A stretch of DNA of 41,442 bases from Gemmatimonadota bacterium (GTDB lineage Bacteria; Gemmatimonadota; Gemmatimonadetes; Gemmatimonadales; Gemmatimonadaceae), in assembly GCA_021299375.1 (NCBI GenBank), contig JAJTGR010000045.1, forward strand, positions 1 to 41,442. Reading direction: 5' to 3'. Each line of letters opens with the position of its first letter. The stretch's first letter is position 1. Both the position numbers and the translations under genes were made by a program. Below, in pieces: positions 8,850 through 16,721 of the stretch. The notes below the pieces were generated by a model. The model saw only the letters and a program-made list of their open reading frames with translations, had not been told where the DNA came from and searched no databases.

Positions 8850-9680
8850 ATGATCGGATCCATCCAGCGGACCAGCACCGGGCGGCGGATCGCCCTGGCC
8901 GGGGCGGCGCTGCTGCTCGCGGCCTGTGTGCCCGGCACGTCGGAAGAAGTTGCCATGGGCAACGCCTACGCGCAGCAGATCGAGCGCGAGTTGCCGATGG
9001 TCCAGGATCCCGAGGTGCTCCGCTACATCAACGTGCTCGGGGATTCGATCGCCCGGGTCGTCGACGACCGGAGCCTGTCGTGGCGGTTCAACGTGGTCGA
9101 CATGAACGAGATCAACGCCTTCGCGGTACCCGGGGGGCACATCTACGTGAACCGCGGGCTCATCGAGAAGACCACCAACATGTCCGAGCTGGCCGGCGTG
9201 CTGGGGCATGAGATCGCCCACGTGACCCAGCGCCACAGCATGAAGCAGATGGCGGCGGCCCAGCGCGCCAACCTCGGCATGACCGGACTGTGCATCTTCG
9301 CGCCCTCCATGTGTCAGGGGGTGGCGGGAACCGTGGTGCAAGCCGGGGCCTCGGCCGGCTTCGCGAAGTTCAGCCGCGACGACGAAACCGAGTCCGACCG
9401 CTACGGCGTCATGTACGTCACCCGTGCCGGCATCGATCCGCGCGGCATGCCAAGCATGTTCCGCATCCTGCTCCGCGAACGGGAGCGAAACCCGGGGGCG
9501 ATGGAAGCCTGGTTCTCCTCGCACCCCATGGAGGAGAGCCGTGTGCGCACGACGGAAGAAGAGATCGCCAGGATCGACCCCGTCGTGCTCAACTCCCTCA
9601 CGCGCGACACCCGGAGCTTCCAGGCCTTCAAGGCCCGGCTGGCAAGCCTGCCGCGCTCGGCGACGCCCGCGCGTCGCTGA
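8850..9680 (+). CDS. M48-family metalloprotease, lipoprotein
   Basis: Exported Zn-metalloprotease of the M48 (Ste24/BepA/LoiP-like) family, which in other bacteria degrades misfolded envelope proteins. The 276-residue product has a lipobox LAAC (Cys26), zinc motif HEIAH at 120-124 and the downstream Glu ligand in DDETESDRYG (Glu179). No transmembrane domains follow, so it is the periplasmic lipoprotein type. The ATG at 8850 is preceded by GGAGAG at 8841-8846, one of the few plausible ribosome-binding sites in the window although close to the start. Open reading continues upstream to 8775, but that part lacks signal-peptide character. It is convergent with pnp, 23 bp apart. Confidence 0.9.
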   Translation: MIGSIQRTSTGRRIALAGAALLLAACVPGTSEEVAMGNAYAQQIERELPMVQDPEVLRYINVLGDSIARVVDDRSLSWRFNVVDMNEINAFAVPGGHIYVNRGLIEKTTNMSELAGVLGHEIAHVTQRHSMKQMAAAQRANLGMTGLCIFAPSMCQGVAGTVVQAGASAGFAKFSRDDETESDRYGVMYVTRAGIDPRGMPSMFRILLRERERNPGAMEAWFSSHPMEESRVRTTEEEIARIDPVVLNSLTRDTRSFQAFKARLASLPRSATPARR

Positions 9681-9703
9681 GTGCCGGCGTTCGCACGGTG
9701 ACG

Positions 9704-10555
9704 TTATGGCAACCGCCGCACGAACGCTGTCACGAGCTGTTCGAAGCGCATCGCCACCGCCTGGCCGGCTTCCATGACCTCGGCGTGATTGAGCTTCTCG
9801 GTCGACAGGCCGGCCGCCTTGTTGGTGATGCAGGATACCGCCACCACCTGCATCCCGAGCGCCCGCGCGACGATCACCTCGGGCACGGTAGACATGCCCA
9901 CGGCGTCCACGCCGAGCCGCTCCAGCATGCGCACCTCGGCCGGTGTTTCGTAGGTCGGTCCAAGCAGACCGCAGTAGACGCCCTCCTGCAGCGGGACCCC
10001 CACCGTCACGGCGGCCTGCCGCATCACCTCGCGCAGGCCACGGTCGTACGGGTCTGACATATCGGGGAAGCGCTCGTCACCCGGCTCGCTCACCCCGATC
10101 AGCGGATTACGGAACATGAGGTTCACGTGGTCCGCGATCAGCATGAGGTCACCCGGAGCGAAGGTGCGCCGCACCCCACCGGCCGCGTTGGACGCGAGGT
10201 ACACCGGTGCCCCCAGCGCATGCAGTACCCGCACCGGAAAGGCCGCCAACGCGGCCTCGTGCCCCTCGTACAGGTGGAACCGACCGGCCAGCGCAATGAC
10301 CGGGCGCCCGCCCAGCATGCCCGCCAGCAGCTGTCCGGCGTGCCCCGCCACGGTGGCGTTCGGGAATCCCGGCACATGCGAGAACGGAATGCGGACCGCA
10401 CCGTCGAGGCGCTCCGCCAGTCCGCCCAACCCCGACCCGAGCACGATGCCGGCGACCGGCGTCGGCCAGTCAGGGCCGACCCGCTGCCGGATGTACTCGG
10501 CCGCCTGCCGTGCCGCCGCCGCTCCCACCCGCGACGGGGAGCCACCGGAACTCAC
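9704..10555 (-). CDS. punA: Purine nucleoside phosphorylase (trimeric, PNP family 2)
   Basis: Cytoplasmic enzyme that splits inosine or guanosine with phosphate into base and ribose-1-phosphate. The 283 residues carry the family landmarks GIVLGSGLGGLAE, GRFHLYEGH, SNAAGGV, GPTYETPAEVRML and AVGMSTVPE. SCITNKAAG contains the Asn that reads 6-oxopurines in trimeric PNPs. The GTG start at 10555 overlaps the adenosine deaminase stop by 4 nt (GTGA), so translation is probably coupled. As last gene of the purine operon it takes the inosine made by adenosine deaminase. The symbol follows common usage for this family and does not claim a tested substrate. Confidence 0.94.
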   Translation of the reverse strand: MSSGGSPSRVGAAAARQAAEYIRQRVGPDWPTPVAGIVLGSGLGGLAERLDGAVRIPFSHVPGFPNATVAGHAGQLLAGMLGGRPVIALAGRFHLYEGHEAALAAFPVRVLHALGAPVYLASNAAGGVRRTFAPGDLMLIADHVNLMFRNPLIGVSEPGDERFPDMSDPYDRGLREVMRQAAVTVGVPLQEGVYCGLLGPTYETPAEVRMLERLGVDAVGMSTVPEVIVARALGMQVVAVSCITNKAAGLSTEKLNHAEVMEAGQAVAMRFEQLVTAFVRRLP

Positions 10556-11622
10556 GCGTCCCCCCGCATGGCCGGCGCATTGGCGAGCAGCTGGGCGATC
10601 TCGCGCCCCGCCGCCTCACGCAGCGCCCGCTTCTGGCGGTACGGCAGGAAGGCGGCGTCGAACGACGCCAGTGCCAGCGAGGCCAGTTGCGGCAGCTCGT
10701 AGCCCAGATCCTGCGCGCACTGTACGTACTCGTCGGTCAGCGACACGCCGCTGACAAGCGTGTTGTCGGTGTTGATCGTGACCAGGGCCCCCAGCGACAC
10801 ATACCGCGCGAGTGGATGCTCCGCGATGCTGTTCGCCACCCGCGTCTGCACGTTGCTGGTCGGACACACTTCCAGCGGGATTTGCCGATCGACGACGTAC
10901 GCCTCGAGCGACGGGTCTTCCTGAAGCCGGGTGCCATGTCCGATGCGATCGGCCCCACAACGATGCACCGCCTCGTGAATCGACCGCGCCCCATCACCCT
11001 CACCCGCATGCACCGTCACGGCGAGGTTGCCGTAGCGCGCGAAGTCGAAGGCGGCGGCATGCTCGTGCGCGGGGTTCCCCAGCTCGCCGCCAGCCAGATC
11101 GAACGCCACCACGCCCCGATCCTTGTACGCCACCGCCAGTTCGGCCATCTCCATGGCGTGCGGCCACGGGAAGCTGCGCAACGCACAGACAATCACGCGG
11201 GCCACCGTGCCCGTCTCCCGTTCGCCGCGGGCGAGGCCGCGCAGTACGGCGTCCATGACCGCATCCGGCGAGAGCCCCTCGCGCCCGTTGAGCGTGGGAC
11301 AGAAGCGCGCCTCGATGTAGCGAATGCCCTCGAGCGCCGCATCGAGCACGAGTTCGTGCGCCACCCGCTCCAGCTCCGCTGCCGTCTGCATGACCGCGAG
11401 GGTGGTCTCGAACCTGGCCAGGTACTCGCCGAGATTGTGGGCATCATCCGCCCGCATCCAGCGCCGTAAAGCGTCGGGCGTGTCGTGCGGGAGCGTGATG
11501 CCGCGCGTCGTGGACAGCTCGAGCAGCGTACCGGGCCGAAGCGATCCATCGAGGTGGCAGTGCAACTCCGCCTTGGGCAGGCGCCGCACGATCTCCACGA
11601 ACGCTGGAGACAGCGCACTCAT
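10552..11622 (-). CDS. add: Adenosine deaminase
   Basis: Zn-dependent hydrolase converting adenosine or deoxyadenosine to inosine and ammonia. The 356 residues show the metal ligands His21 and His23 in ELHCHLDGSLRP, His205 in VTVHAGEG with catalytic Glu208, His229 in RIGHGTRL and Asp286 in INTDNTLVS. Length and motif spacing are normal for the family. Its ATG overlaps the stop of the 79-aa gene upstream (ATGA, 11619-11622), and its own stop overlaps the pnp start, giving an unbroken chain of coupled genes. With the nucleotidase at the head of the operon this gives nucleotide to nucleoside to hypoxanthine salvage. Confidence 0.95.
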   Translation of the reverse strand: MSALSPAFVEIVRRLPKAELHCHLDGSLRPGTLLELSTTRGITLPHDTPDALRRWMRADDAHNLGEYLARFETTLAVMQTAAELERVAHELVLDAALEGIRYIEARFCPTLNGREGLSPDAVMDAVLRGLARGERETGTVARVIVCALRSFPWPHAMEMAELAVAYKDRGVVAFDLAGGELGNPAHEHAAAFDFARYGNLAVTVHAGEGDGARSIHEAVHRCGADRIGHGTRLQEDPSLEAYVVDRQIPLEVCPTSNVQTRVANSIAEHPLARYVSLGALVTINTDNTLVSGVSLTDEYVQCAQDLGYELPQLASLALASFDAAFLPYRQKRALREAAGREIAQLLANAPAMRGDA

Positions 11623-11858
11623 GCGGTGGCCCCGTCAAGGCGTTCGCGCACCGCCACAACGCGGTAGATCGCCCCGTTCACGAGCGCTTCGTCTGTGGCC
11701 ACCGGTAGTCCGCGGCTGTCGGTGAGGCGCAGCCGCCCCTCGTCGATGCCCGCCGCCTCGTCGGGAAAGAGGGCGCGCACCGCATCAAGAGCGCGCGAGC
11801 CCGCGGGCACGCTCACGCCCCGCTCATTCACGTAGACGCGTACGTCCGCGTTCACCAT
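11619..11858 (-). CDS. Small protein of unknown function in purine operon
   Basis: A 79-residue soluble protein that I do not recognise. The pattern is alternating hydrophobic strands (VRVYVNERGVSVPAG, ALVNGAIYRVVAV) around one helix (RALDAVRALFPDEA), which loosely resembles a beta-grasp (ThiS/MoaD-like) fold. It lacks a C-terminal Gly-Gly, ending GATA, so it is not an obvious sulfur carrier. It overlaps both neighbours: its ATG shares a base with the nucleotidase stop (TGATG, 11856-11860) and its TGA overlaps the add start. That placement argues for a real, co-translated gene. A binding or regulatory partner of the neighbouring enzymes is speculation. Confidence 0.7.
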   Translation of the reverse strand: MVNADVRVYVNERGVSVPAGSRALDAVRALFPDEAAGIDEGRLRLTDSRGLPVATDEALVNGAIYRVVAVRERLDGATA

Positions 11859-14800
11859 CAGTTGCTCCGGGAAGGAATGGCAAGCACCCGCGGTGCGTCG
11901 TCACCACGCACCGGCTGCGGTTGGCGCCGCAGATATTCGGCCAGCATGTCGCTGTCGCGGATGGGCAGGTACTCGGTGGAGATCGCCGCCCGCAGCGACT
12001 CGAGATACTCGTCCTCCACCATGAAATTGTTCTGCACCAGCGTGTAGATGCGGTCGGGGTCGACCGGCTGGCCGTCGCCGGTGGTCAGGCGCGTGATGCG
12101 CTGGCCACGCGGCTTCGTCGGGTCGAATTCGATGCGGACGCCGCTCACGTGCAGGTCGGCGCGTCCGCTGAACAATCCGCGCTCGAACACCGCCGCCAGG
12201 TCTCGGCCACGCACACGCACCCGAACCAGCGTGTTGCCGAACGGGGTCACCTCGTGCACGCCCCCGAAACGCAACGGGCCGGCATCGATGTCCGCACGCA
12301 TGCCGCCGTTGTTCCACGCTGCCATGTCGGCGCTGCCCATGACGCGAGCCGCGTCGGCAATGAGGTTGCCGAGCGCATGCTGCTGCCCCGAGCGGCGGAG
12401 CGCCGTGGCGATCATGGCCACCGGCTCCTGCACCTTCGCCTCGACGCGCGCCATGGCGGCCTTCACCACCGAGTCGACCGCGGGGTCGGCGCCCGCCACC
12501 GCATCGCCGCGTATCGGGCGCAGCGCCATCTCGGCGCGGCCACCACCCACCGGCACATCCACCACGGCGATGGCGCGCCCGCTCGACGTGGGCTCGACGG
12601 TGGGCATGCCGTCCAGGTCCAGCGCGAGATTCACATGGGCGTGCCCCATGACGTAGACATCGGGGCGGTCGGCGCCAAGTGCCGCCAGTCGCTTGCCCAC
12701 GGCGATGCCTTCGCCGGTGCAGACATCGGGCCGGTCCCGCTCGCAGCGGCCGCCATCGTGAATGACCGCGACCACCATCTGTGCGCCCGCGGCCCGCAGC
12801 GCCCGTATACGCTCGGCGAAGATCGGCACCGGATCGAGAAACCGCAGCCCCGCCACCTTGCGGATGCTGGTGGTATTCGGCGTGTGCGTCCCCGCCGCTC
12901 CCACGATGCCCACGCGCAGGCCGTTCCGCTCGACGATGGTGTCACTGCGCAGCCACGCGGGCCGTGCGCCATCGGCCCCGCGCACATTGGCGCCGAGCAC
13001 CGCGTGGCGGAGGTCGGCGATCCGCATGCGCAGGGTGTCCTGCCCGAAGTCGAATTCGTGGTTGCCCAGGGCACCAGCCGCCACGTCGAACCGATTCACG
13101 GCGGCCACGGTGGGGCGGCCGGCGTCCCAGTCGGATGCGGGGGTGCCGGTGAACAGGTCCCCGGCATCGATGATCACACTCTCACAGGCCGGCGAGACAC
13201 ACTCACGCTGCGCTGTCCGCAATGCCGCCGAGAGCGCCACGGCGCCGCCCATCGGGGCGCCGCCATCGAAGCGCGGCAGCATGGCAGCATGGAAATCGCT
13301 CATCGCGATCACGCGCAGCCGCCGCTGCCCGGGGCGCGCCGCGGCGCCACCGGTCGCGGACGGCGCGCGTCCTTGCCCCTCGGCCACGCGCCCACGGCGC
13401 TGGGCCGCATACGCCGCGTCGCGCGCGGCGGCCGGTTCGAGCGTCCAGTTGCGCGTGGCGTAGCGCGCCGGATCGAGGGTGCCGGCCTTCTGGACCTCCT
13501 CGATGATCAGCTGGCGGATGTCGAGGTCCTTGTCCCAGACCACCGGGGCGCCGGCGAGCATGGCGTACCCGCCACCGCCGCCCTGCCGGTAGTTGTTGAG
13601 CGCGAGCGTGAAGCGGTCGGTCGGCGCCACCTCGCGCCCTCGTACCGTGAGCCGGGTGATGCGGCGCCCGATTGGCTGGCGCAGGTCAATCGTATAGTCC
13701 GCGCCCGCGACGACGTCGAAATTGAATCCTGGCACCGCCGGGTCGACGATGCCGTCCGCCGGCACACGGCCATCGGCGTCGAGCGACCGGTAGTAGCGCG
13801 CCGCATGCTCGAGGAATGCCTTGAGCTGCGCCCCCGAGACGCGCACCGCCCGCAGCGTGTTGTCGTAGGGATACAGGCGTGAGAGGGTGGCCTGCGTGAT
13901 CGCCCCCGTATCGAGCCCCGCATCGAGGGAGAATGCCGCCGTGGCCGACAGGTCGGCGCCGGTGGTGCGGCGCATGACCTCGTTGACCAGATCGGTGACC
14001 GGCATGTCGGCCACCCGGGCGCTGTCGGCATGCCACGCCACCGAAGTCCGGCCGACCGGGGCGGTGACCCACGCGAGCGTGGCCCGATGCGACGCCGCCG
14101 AGGCGGCCAGCACCTCCGGGGACTCCCTGTGGCCGGCCACCCGCACCGCCTGCCCCTTCTTCCCGACTACCGCCCAGCGGCCCCCGCGCTTCTCGAGGGT
14201 CAGCGTCCCGAGCGCCACTGAGGCGGCCCAGTGACGCGGCTGCATGACGAGGGCACCGTTGATGGTCGAATCCACCACTTCGCGGTGCGAGTGCCCGAAC
14301 ACGACCACGTCGAGCCCATCGATCTCCCGCGGCAGGCGGGCGGCCACATTCTCCGATGGCAGCCCGGTCGCGACGGTGTCGTAACTGGCGGGGCCGTCAA
14401 GCCCGGAGTGCAGGAGCGCCACCACCACGTCCGCCTTCTGGCGGCGGGCCTCGGCCACGCCGGCCCGGACAGCGGGCACGATGTCGCTGACCATCAGGCC
14501 GGCGGCGCGCAGGTTGTCCCGGTCCCACACCATGGCGCCAGGGGTAGTGCCCCCGACAATCGCGATGCGCACCCCGCCCCGAACGACCATCGTGAGCGGA
14601 GCGACGAACGGACGCCCACGCGCATCGCGTACGTTGGCGGCGACGAACGGAAAACCAGCCTGGGCGACCGCCTGCCGGAGCAGCGGCACCCCATAATTGA
14701 ACTCGTGATTCCCCAGGACTGCCGCGTCGTAGCGCATCACGTTCATGGACGCGATGACCGGATGCACCGGCGGAGGGGTCACGCGGGCCACCACGTAGGT

Positions 14801-15082
14801 AAGGGGGTTGCCCTGCAGAATGTCGCCCCCCTCCACCAGCACCACCCGCTCGGGATTGGCGGCCCGGACGGAGTCGACGATCGTGGCGGCGGCGGCCAGC
14901 GAATAGGTGGGATCGGCGCGATTCGTGTAGTAATCCCAGCCGCGGAGCCGGCCGTGCACATCGGTGGTGGCCGCAATGACGATCTCCACCCGTGCGGGCT
15001 GAGCCGGCAGCGGGGCGGCGAGGGGGGAGGTCATGACGGCCGCAGCCAGCATCCCCCGGAAAGCAAGTGCCGGACGTCCCAT
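11858..15082 (-). CDS. Secreted double-headed 5'-nucleotidase / cyclic-nucleotide phosphodiesterase
   Basis: A 1074-residue exported protein made of two consecutive 5'-nucleotidase units. The first (about 30-560) has DVHGRLRG (Asp41, His43), EGGD (Asp87) and GNHEFNYG (124-131), then a C-terminal nucleotidase domain with YPYDNTLRAV; it looks CpdB-like. The second (about 588-1074) repeats the set with MSDFHA near 595, DAGDLFTG, GNHEFDFG near 674 and a C-terminal domain with TPFGNTLVRV, more UshA-like. An N-terminal hydrophobic segment ending AAPLPAQPA is a signal peptide. Bacillus YfkN has a comparable double architecture. It would release nucleosides from extracellular nucleotides for the enzymes encoded downstream. 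The ATG at 15082 follows a TAGCAT box by 6 nt; the Met at residue 11 is an alternative start. Confidence 0.9.
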   Translation of the reverse strand: MGRPALAFRGMLAAAVMTSPLAAPLPAQPARVEIVIAATTDVHGRLRGWDYYTNRADPTYSLAAAATIVDSVRAANPERVVLVEGGDILQGNPLTYVVARVTPPPVHPVIASMNVMRYDAAVLGNHEFNYGVPLLRQAVAQAGFPFVAANVRDARGRPFVAPLTMVVRGGVRIAIVGGTTPGAMVWDRDNLRAAGLMVSDIVPAVRAGVAEARRQKADVVVALLHSGLDGPASYDTVATGLPSENVAARLPREIDGLDVVVFGHSHREVVDSTINGALVMQPRHWAASVALGTLTLEKRGGRWAVVGKKGQAVRVAGHRESPEVLAASAASHRATLAWVTAPVGRTSVAWHADSARVADMPVTDLVNEVMRRTTGADLSATAAFSLDAGLDTGAITQATLSRLYPYDNTLRAVRVSGAQLKAFLEHAARYYRSLDADGRVPADGIVDPAVPGFNFDVVAGADYTIDLRQPIGRRITRLTVRGREVAPTDRFTLALNNYRQGGGGGYAMLAGAPVVWDKDLDIRQLIIEEVQKAGTLDPARYATRNWTLEPAAARDAAYAAQRRGRVAEGQGRAPSATGGAAARPGQRRLRVIAMSDFHAAMLPRFDGGAPMGGAVALSAALRTAQRECVSPACESVIIDAGDLFTGTPASDWDAGRPTVAAVNRFDVAAGALGNHEFDFGQDTLRMRIADLRHAVLGANVRGADGARPAWLRSDTIVERNGLRVGIVGAAGTHTPNTTSIRKVAGLRFLDPVPIFAERIRALRAAGAQMVVAVIHDGGRCERDRPDVCTGEGIAVGKRLAALGADRPDVYVMGHAHVNLALDLDGMPTVEPTSSGRAIAVVDVPVGGGRAEMALRPIRGDAVAGADPAVDSVVKAAMARVEAKVQEPVAMIATALRRSGQQHALGNLIADAARVMGSADMAAWNNGGMRADIDAGPLRFGGVHEVTPFGNTLVRVRVRGRDLAAVFERGLFSGRADLHVSGVRIEFDPTKPRGQRITRLTTGDGQPVDPDRIYTLVQNNFMVEDEYLESLRAAISTEYLPIRDSDMLAEYLRRQPQPVRGDDAPRVLAIPSRSN

Positions 15083-15088
15083 GGGCGA

Positions 15089-15094
15089 ATGCTA
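15089..15094 (-). promoter_or_regulatory. -10 box TAGCAT of the purine operon (leaderless)
   Basis: On the minus strand TAGCAT (15094-15089) is followed by six bases and then the ATG of the nucleotidase. A -10 at this distance would place the transcription start at or next to the start codon, so the mRNA would be leaderless. No convincing -35 was seen. Confidence 0.4.
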
Positions 15095-15303
15095 GTCGCT
15101 GCCGGAGGGGCTTTGGAGGGGCGCCGTCACCTTCCGGCGGAGCGCCCAGCTTGCCGCCCCCGGCCCGCCCACGCGAACTTCACCCGTCCGCGCAGGCATC
15201 GGCTCCGGCTGCCGATACCCAATCGTTACTCCGTCGTGGCGAACCGGACACGACCCCCCGACAGCTTGGTCATCGTGCTGTGGACGAACCGGAACACCCC
15301 CTC

Positions 15304-15981
15304 GTGAAACCGCTGATCATCGGCATCGCAGGCGGAACCGGCTCGGGCAAGTCCACCGTCGCTCGGAAAGTGGCGGAAGCCCTGCCGGACGCCTCGGTCG
15401 CCTTTCTCGAAATGGATGCGTACTACCGGGACTTTCGCAGTCTCACGCTCGAGCAGTTGCACCGCGTCAACTGGGATCACCCGGAAGCGTTGGACGTGGA
15501 GCTGCTGACCGGGCATCTCACCGCCCTGTCGCGCGGGGAGGCGGTGGAGATGCCCCAGTACGAGTTCGCGACGCACTCACGCAGCGCCCGGACGCGTCGC
15601 ATCGCTCCGGCGGACGTGGTGGTCATCGACGGGATCCTGCTGCTTGCCGACGCCGGCGTGCGGGCGTTGTGCGACGTGAAGGTGTTCGTGGACGCCGACC
15701 CCGACATCCGTCTCATTCGCCGGATCCGCCGGGATACCGCGATTCGCGGGCGGACACTGGAGTCGGTGCTGGAACAGTACCTCACCACGGTCCAGCCGAT
15801 GCACCTGCAATTCGTGGAGCCCAGCAAACGGTACGCCGACGTCATCGTGACGCGCGGCGGCAGCAACACGGTGGCGATCGAGATGATCGTCGCCAAGATC
15901 CAACGACGACTGCACGCCCGTGCTGCGTCGCGTACACCGCTGGCATCGGTAGCGGTGCCAGCCGATGTCGGACCTTCCTGA
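15304..15981 (+). CDS. udk: Uridine kinase
   Basis: Phosphorylates uridine and cytidine to UMP and CMP in pyrimidine salvage. The 225-residue product has P-loop GIAGGTGSGKST at 7-18, MDAYYRDF for nucleoside binding, NWDHPEA, YEFATHSR, VVIDGILLL as Walker B and RRIRRDTAIRGR in the lid region, all typical of the Udk family. I chose the GTG at 15304, directly before KPLIIGIAGG. A GTG at 15280 would add eight residues and cannot be excluded, since neither has a ribosome-binding site. It lies divergently next to the purine operon and 8 bp before the response regulator gene, so it may be co-transcribed with the regulator. Confidence 0.93.
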   Translation: MKPLIIGIAGGTGSGKSTVARKVAEALPDASVAFLEMDAYYRDFRSLTLEQLHRVNWDHPEALDVELLTGHLTALSRGEAVEMPQYEFATHSRSARTRRIAPADVVVIDGILLLADAGVRALCDVKVFVDADPDIRLIRRIRRDTAIRGRTLESVLEQYLTTVQPMHLQFVEPSKRYADVIVTRGGSNTVAIEMIVAKIQRRLHARAASRTPLASVAVPADVGPS

Positions 15982-15989
15982 CCCCGTCG

Positions 15990-16709
15990 ATGAACCCTGC
16001 CCCCCCAGTCGCTGATCGCATCCTCGTCGTCGACGATGAACCCGAAATCGTCGCCCTCGTCGCGTATCACCTCGCGAAGGCAGGCTATCGCGTGTCCACC
16101 GCCGCCTCGGGGCAGGATGCGCTCGACCTCGCGCGCCGCGAGCGCCCCTCGCTGGTGGTGCTCGACCTGATGCTCCCGGGCATGTCGGGCTTCGATGTCC
16201 TCGAGCAGCTGCGCGCCGACGACGGTACCCGCGACATCGCGGTCCTGATGCTCACGGCCCGCCGTGAGGAGCCCGACCGCATCCGTGGGCTCTCCCTCGG
16301 TGCCGACGATTACCTCACCAAGCCGTTCTCTCCCGCCGAACTGGTGTTGCGGGTGGCCGCCATCCTGCGACGGACGGGTACGCCCGTGACCACGAGTGCT
16401 GACGCCATCGTCATCGGGCCCATGCGAATCGACCGCGCCGCCATGACCGTGCAAGTGGATGGCAGCGCCGTTGAACTCACGCCAACCGAGTTCAAGCTGC
16501 TGCTCACGCTGGCCGAGCGCCGCGGCCGTGTGCAGGGCCGCGGACACCTGCTCGAGACCGTCTGGGAGGCCGCCCCCGACATCCAGACCCGCACGGTCGA
16601 CATGCACGTGCAGCGGCTACGCACCAAGCTTGGCACCGCTGGTGACCTGATCGAAACGGTGCGGGGCTTCGGCTACCGCCTGCGGGCATCGGCCGCCCGC
16701 GGCGCCTGA
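15990..16709 (+). CDS. phoB: Response regulator, OmpR/PhoB subfamily
   Basis: A 239-residue transcription factor. The receiver domain (11-125) has Asp15/Asp16, phospho-acceptor Asp59 in LVVLDLMLPG, Thr89 and Lys111 in YLTKPFS. The C-terminal winged helix (about 145-235) has ELTPTEFKLLLTLAERRGRVQ, split by the usual conserved positions, then VDMHVQRLRTKLG and ETVRGFGYRL, as in PhoB. The gene starts 8 bp after udk and lies 12 bp before a PhoR-like kinase. The PhoB name rests on family resemblance plus the phosphate genes that follow within 11 kb; the OmpR family is large, so the stimulus is inferred. Members bind tandem 11-bp repeats, and such repeats occur upstream of 19162, 22115 and 31327. 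Confidence 0.85.
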   Translation: MNPAPPVADRILVVDDEPEIVALVAYHLAKAGYRVSTAASGQDALDLARRERPSLVVLDLMLPGMSGFDVLEQLRADDGTRDIAVLMLTARREEPDRIRGLSLGADDYLTKPFSPAELVLRVAAILRRTGTPVTTSADAIVIGPMRIDRAAMTVQVDGSAVELTPTEFKLLLTLAERRGRVQGRGHLLETVWEAAPDIQTRTVDMHVQRLRTKLGTAGDLIETVRGFGYRLRASAARGA

Positions 16710-16721
16710 CGCCCACCCTCC

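Noticed and set aside
11921-13882. A 653-codon open frame on the plus strand inside the nucleotidase gene
   Set aside because: It is antisense to a gene with clear motifs throughout, His/Arg-rich, without any recognisable domain; a by-product of GC-rich codon use.
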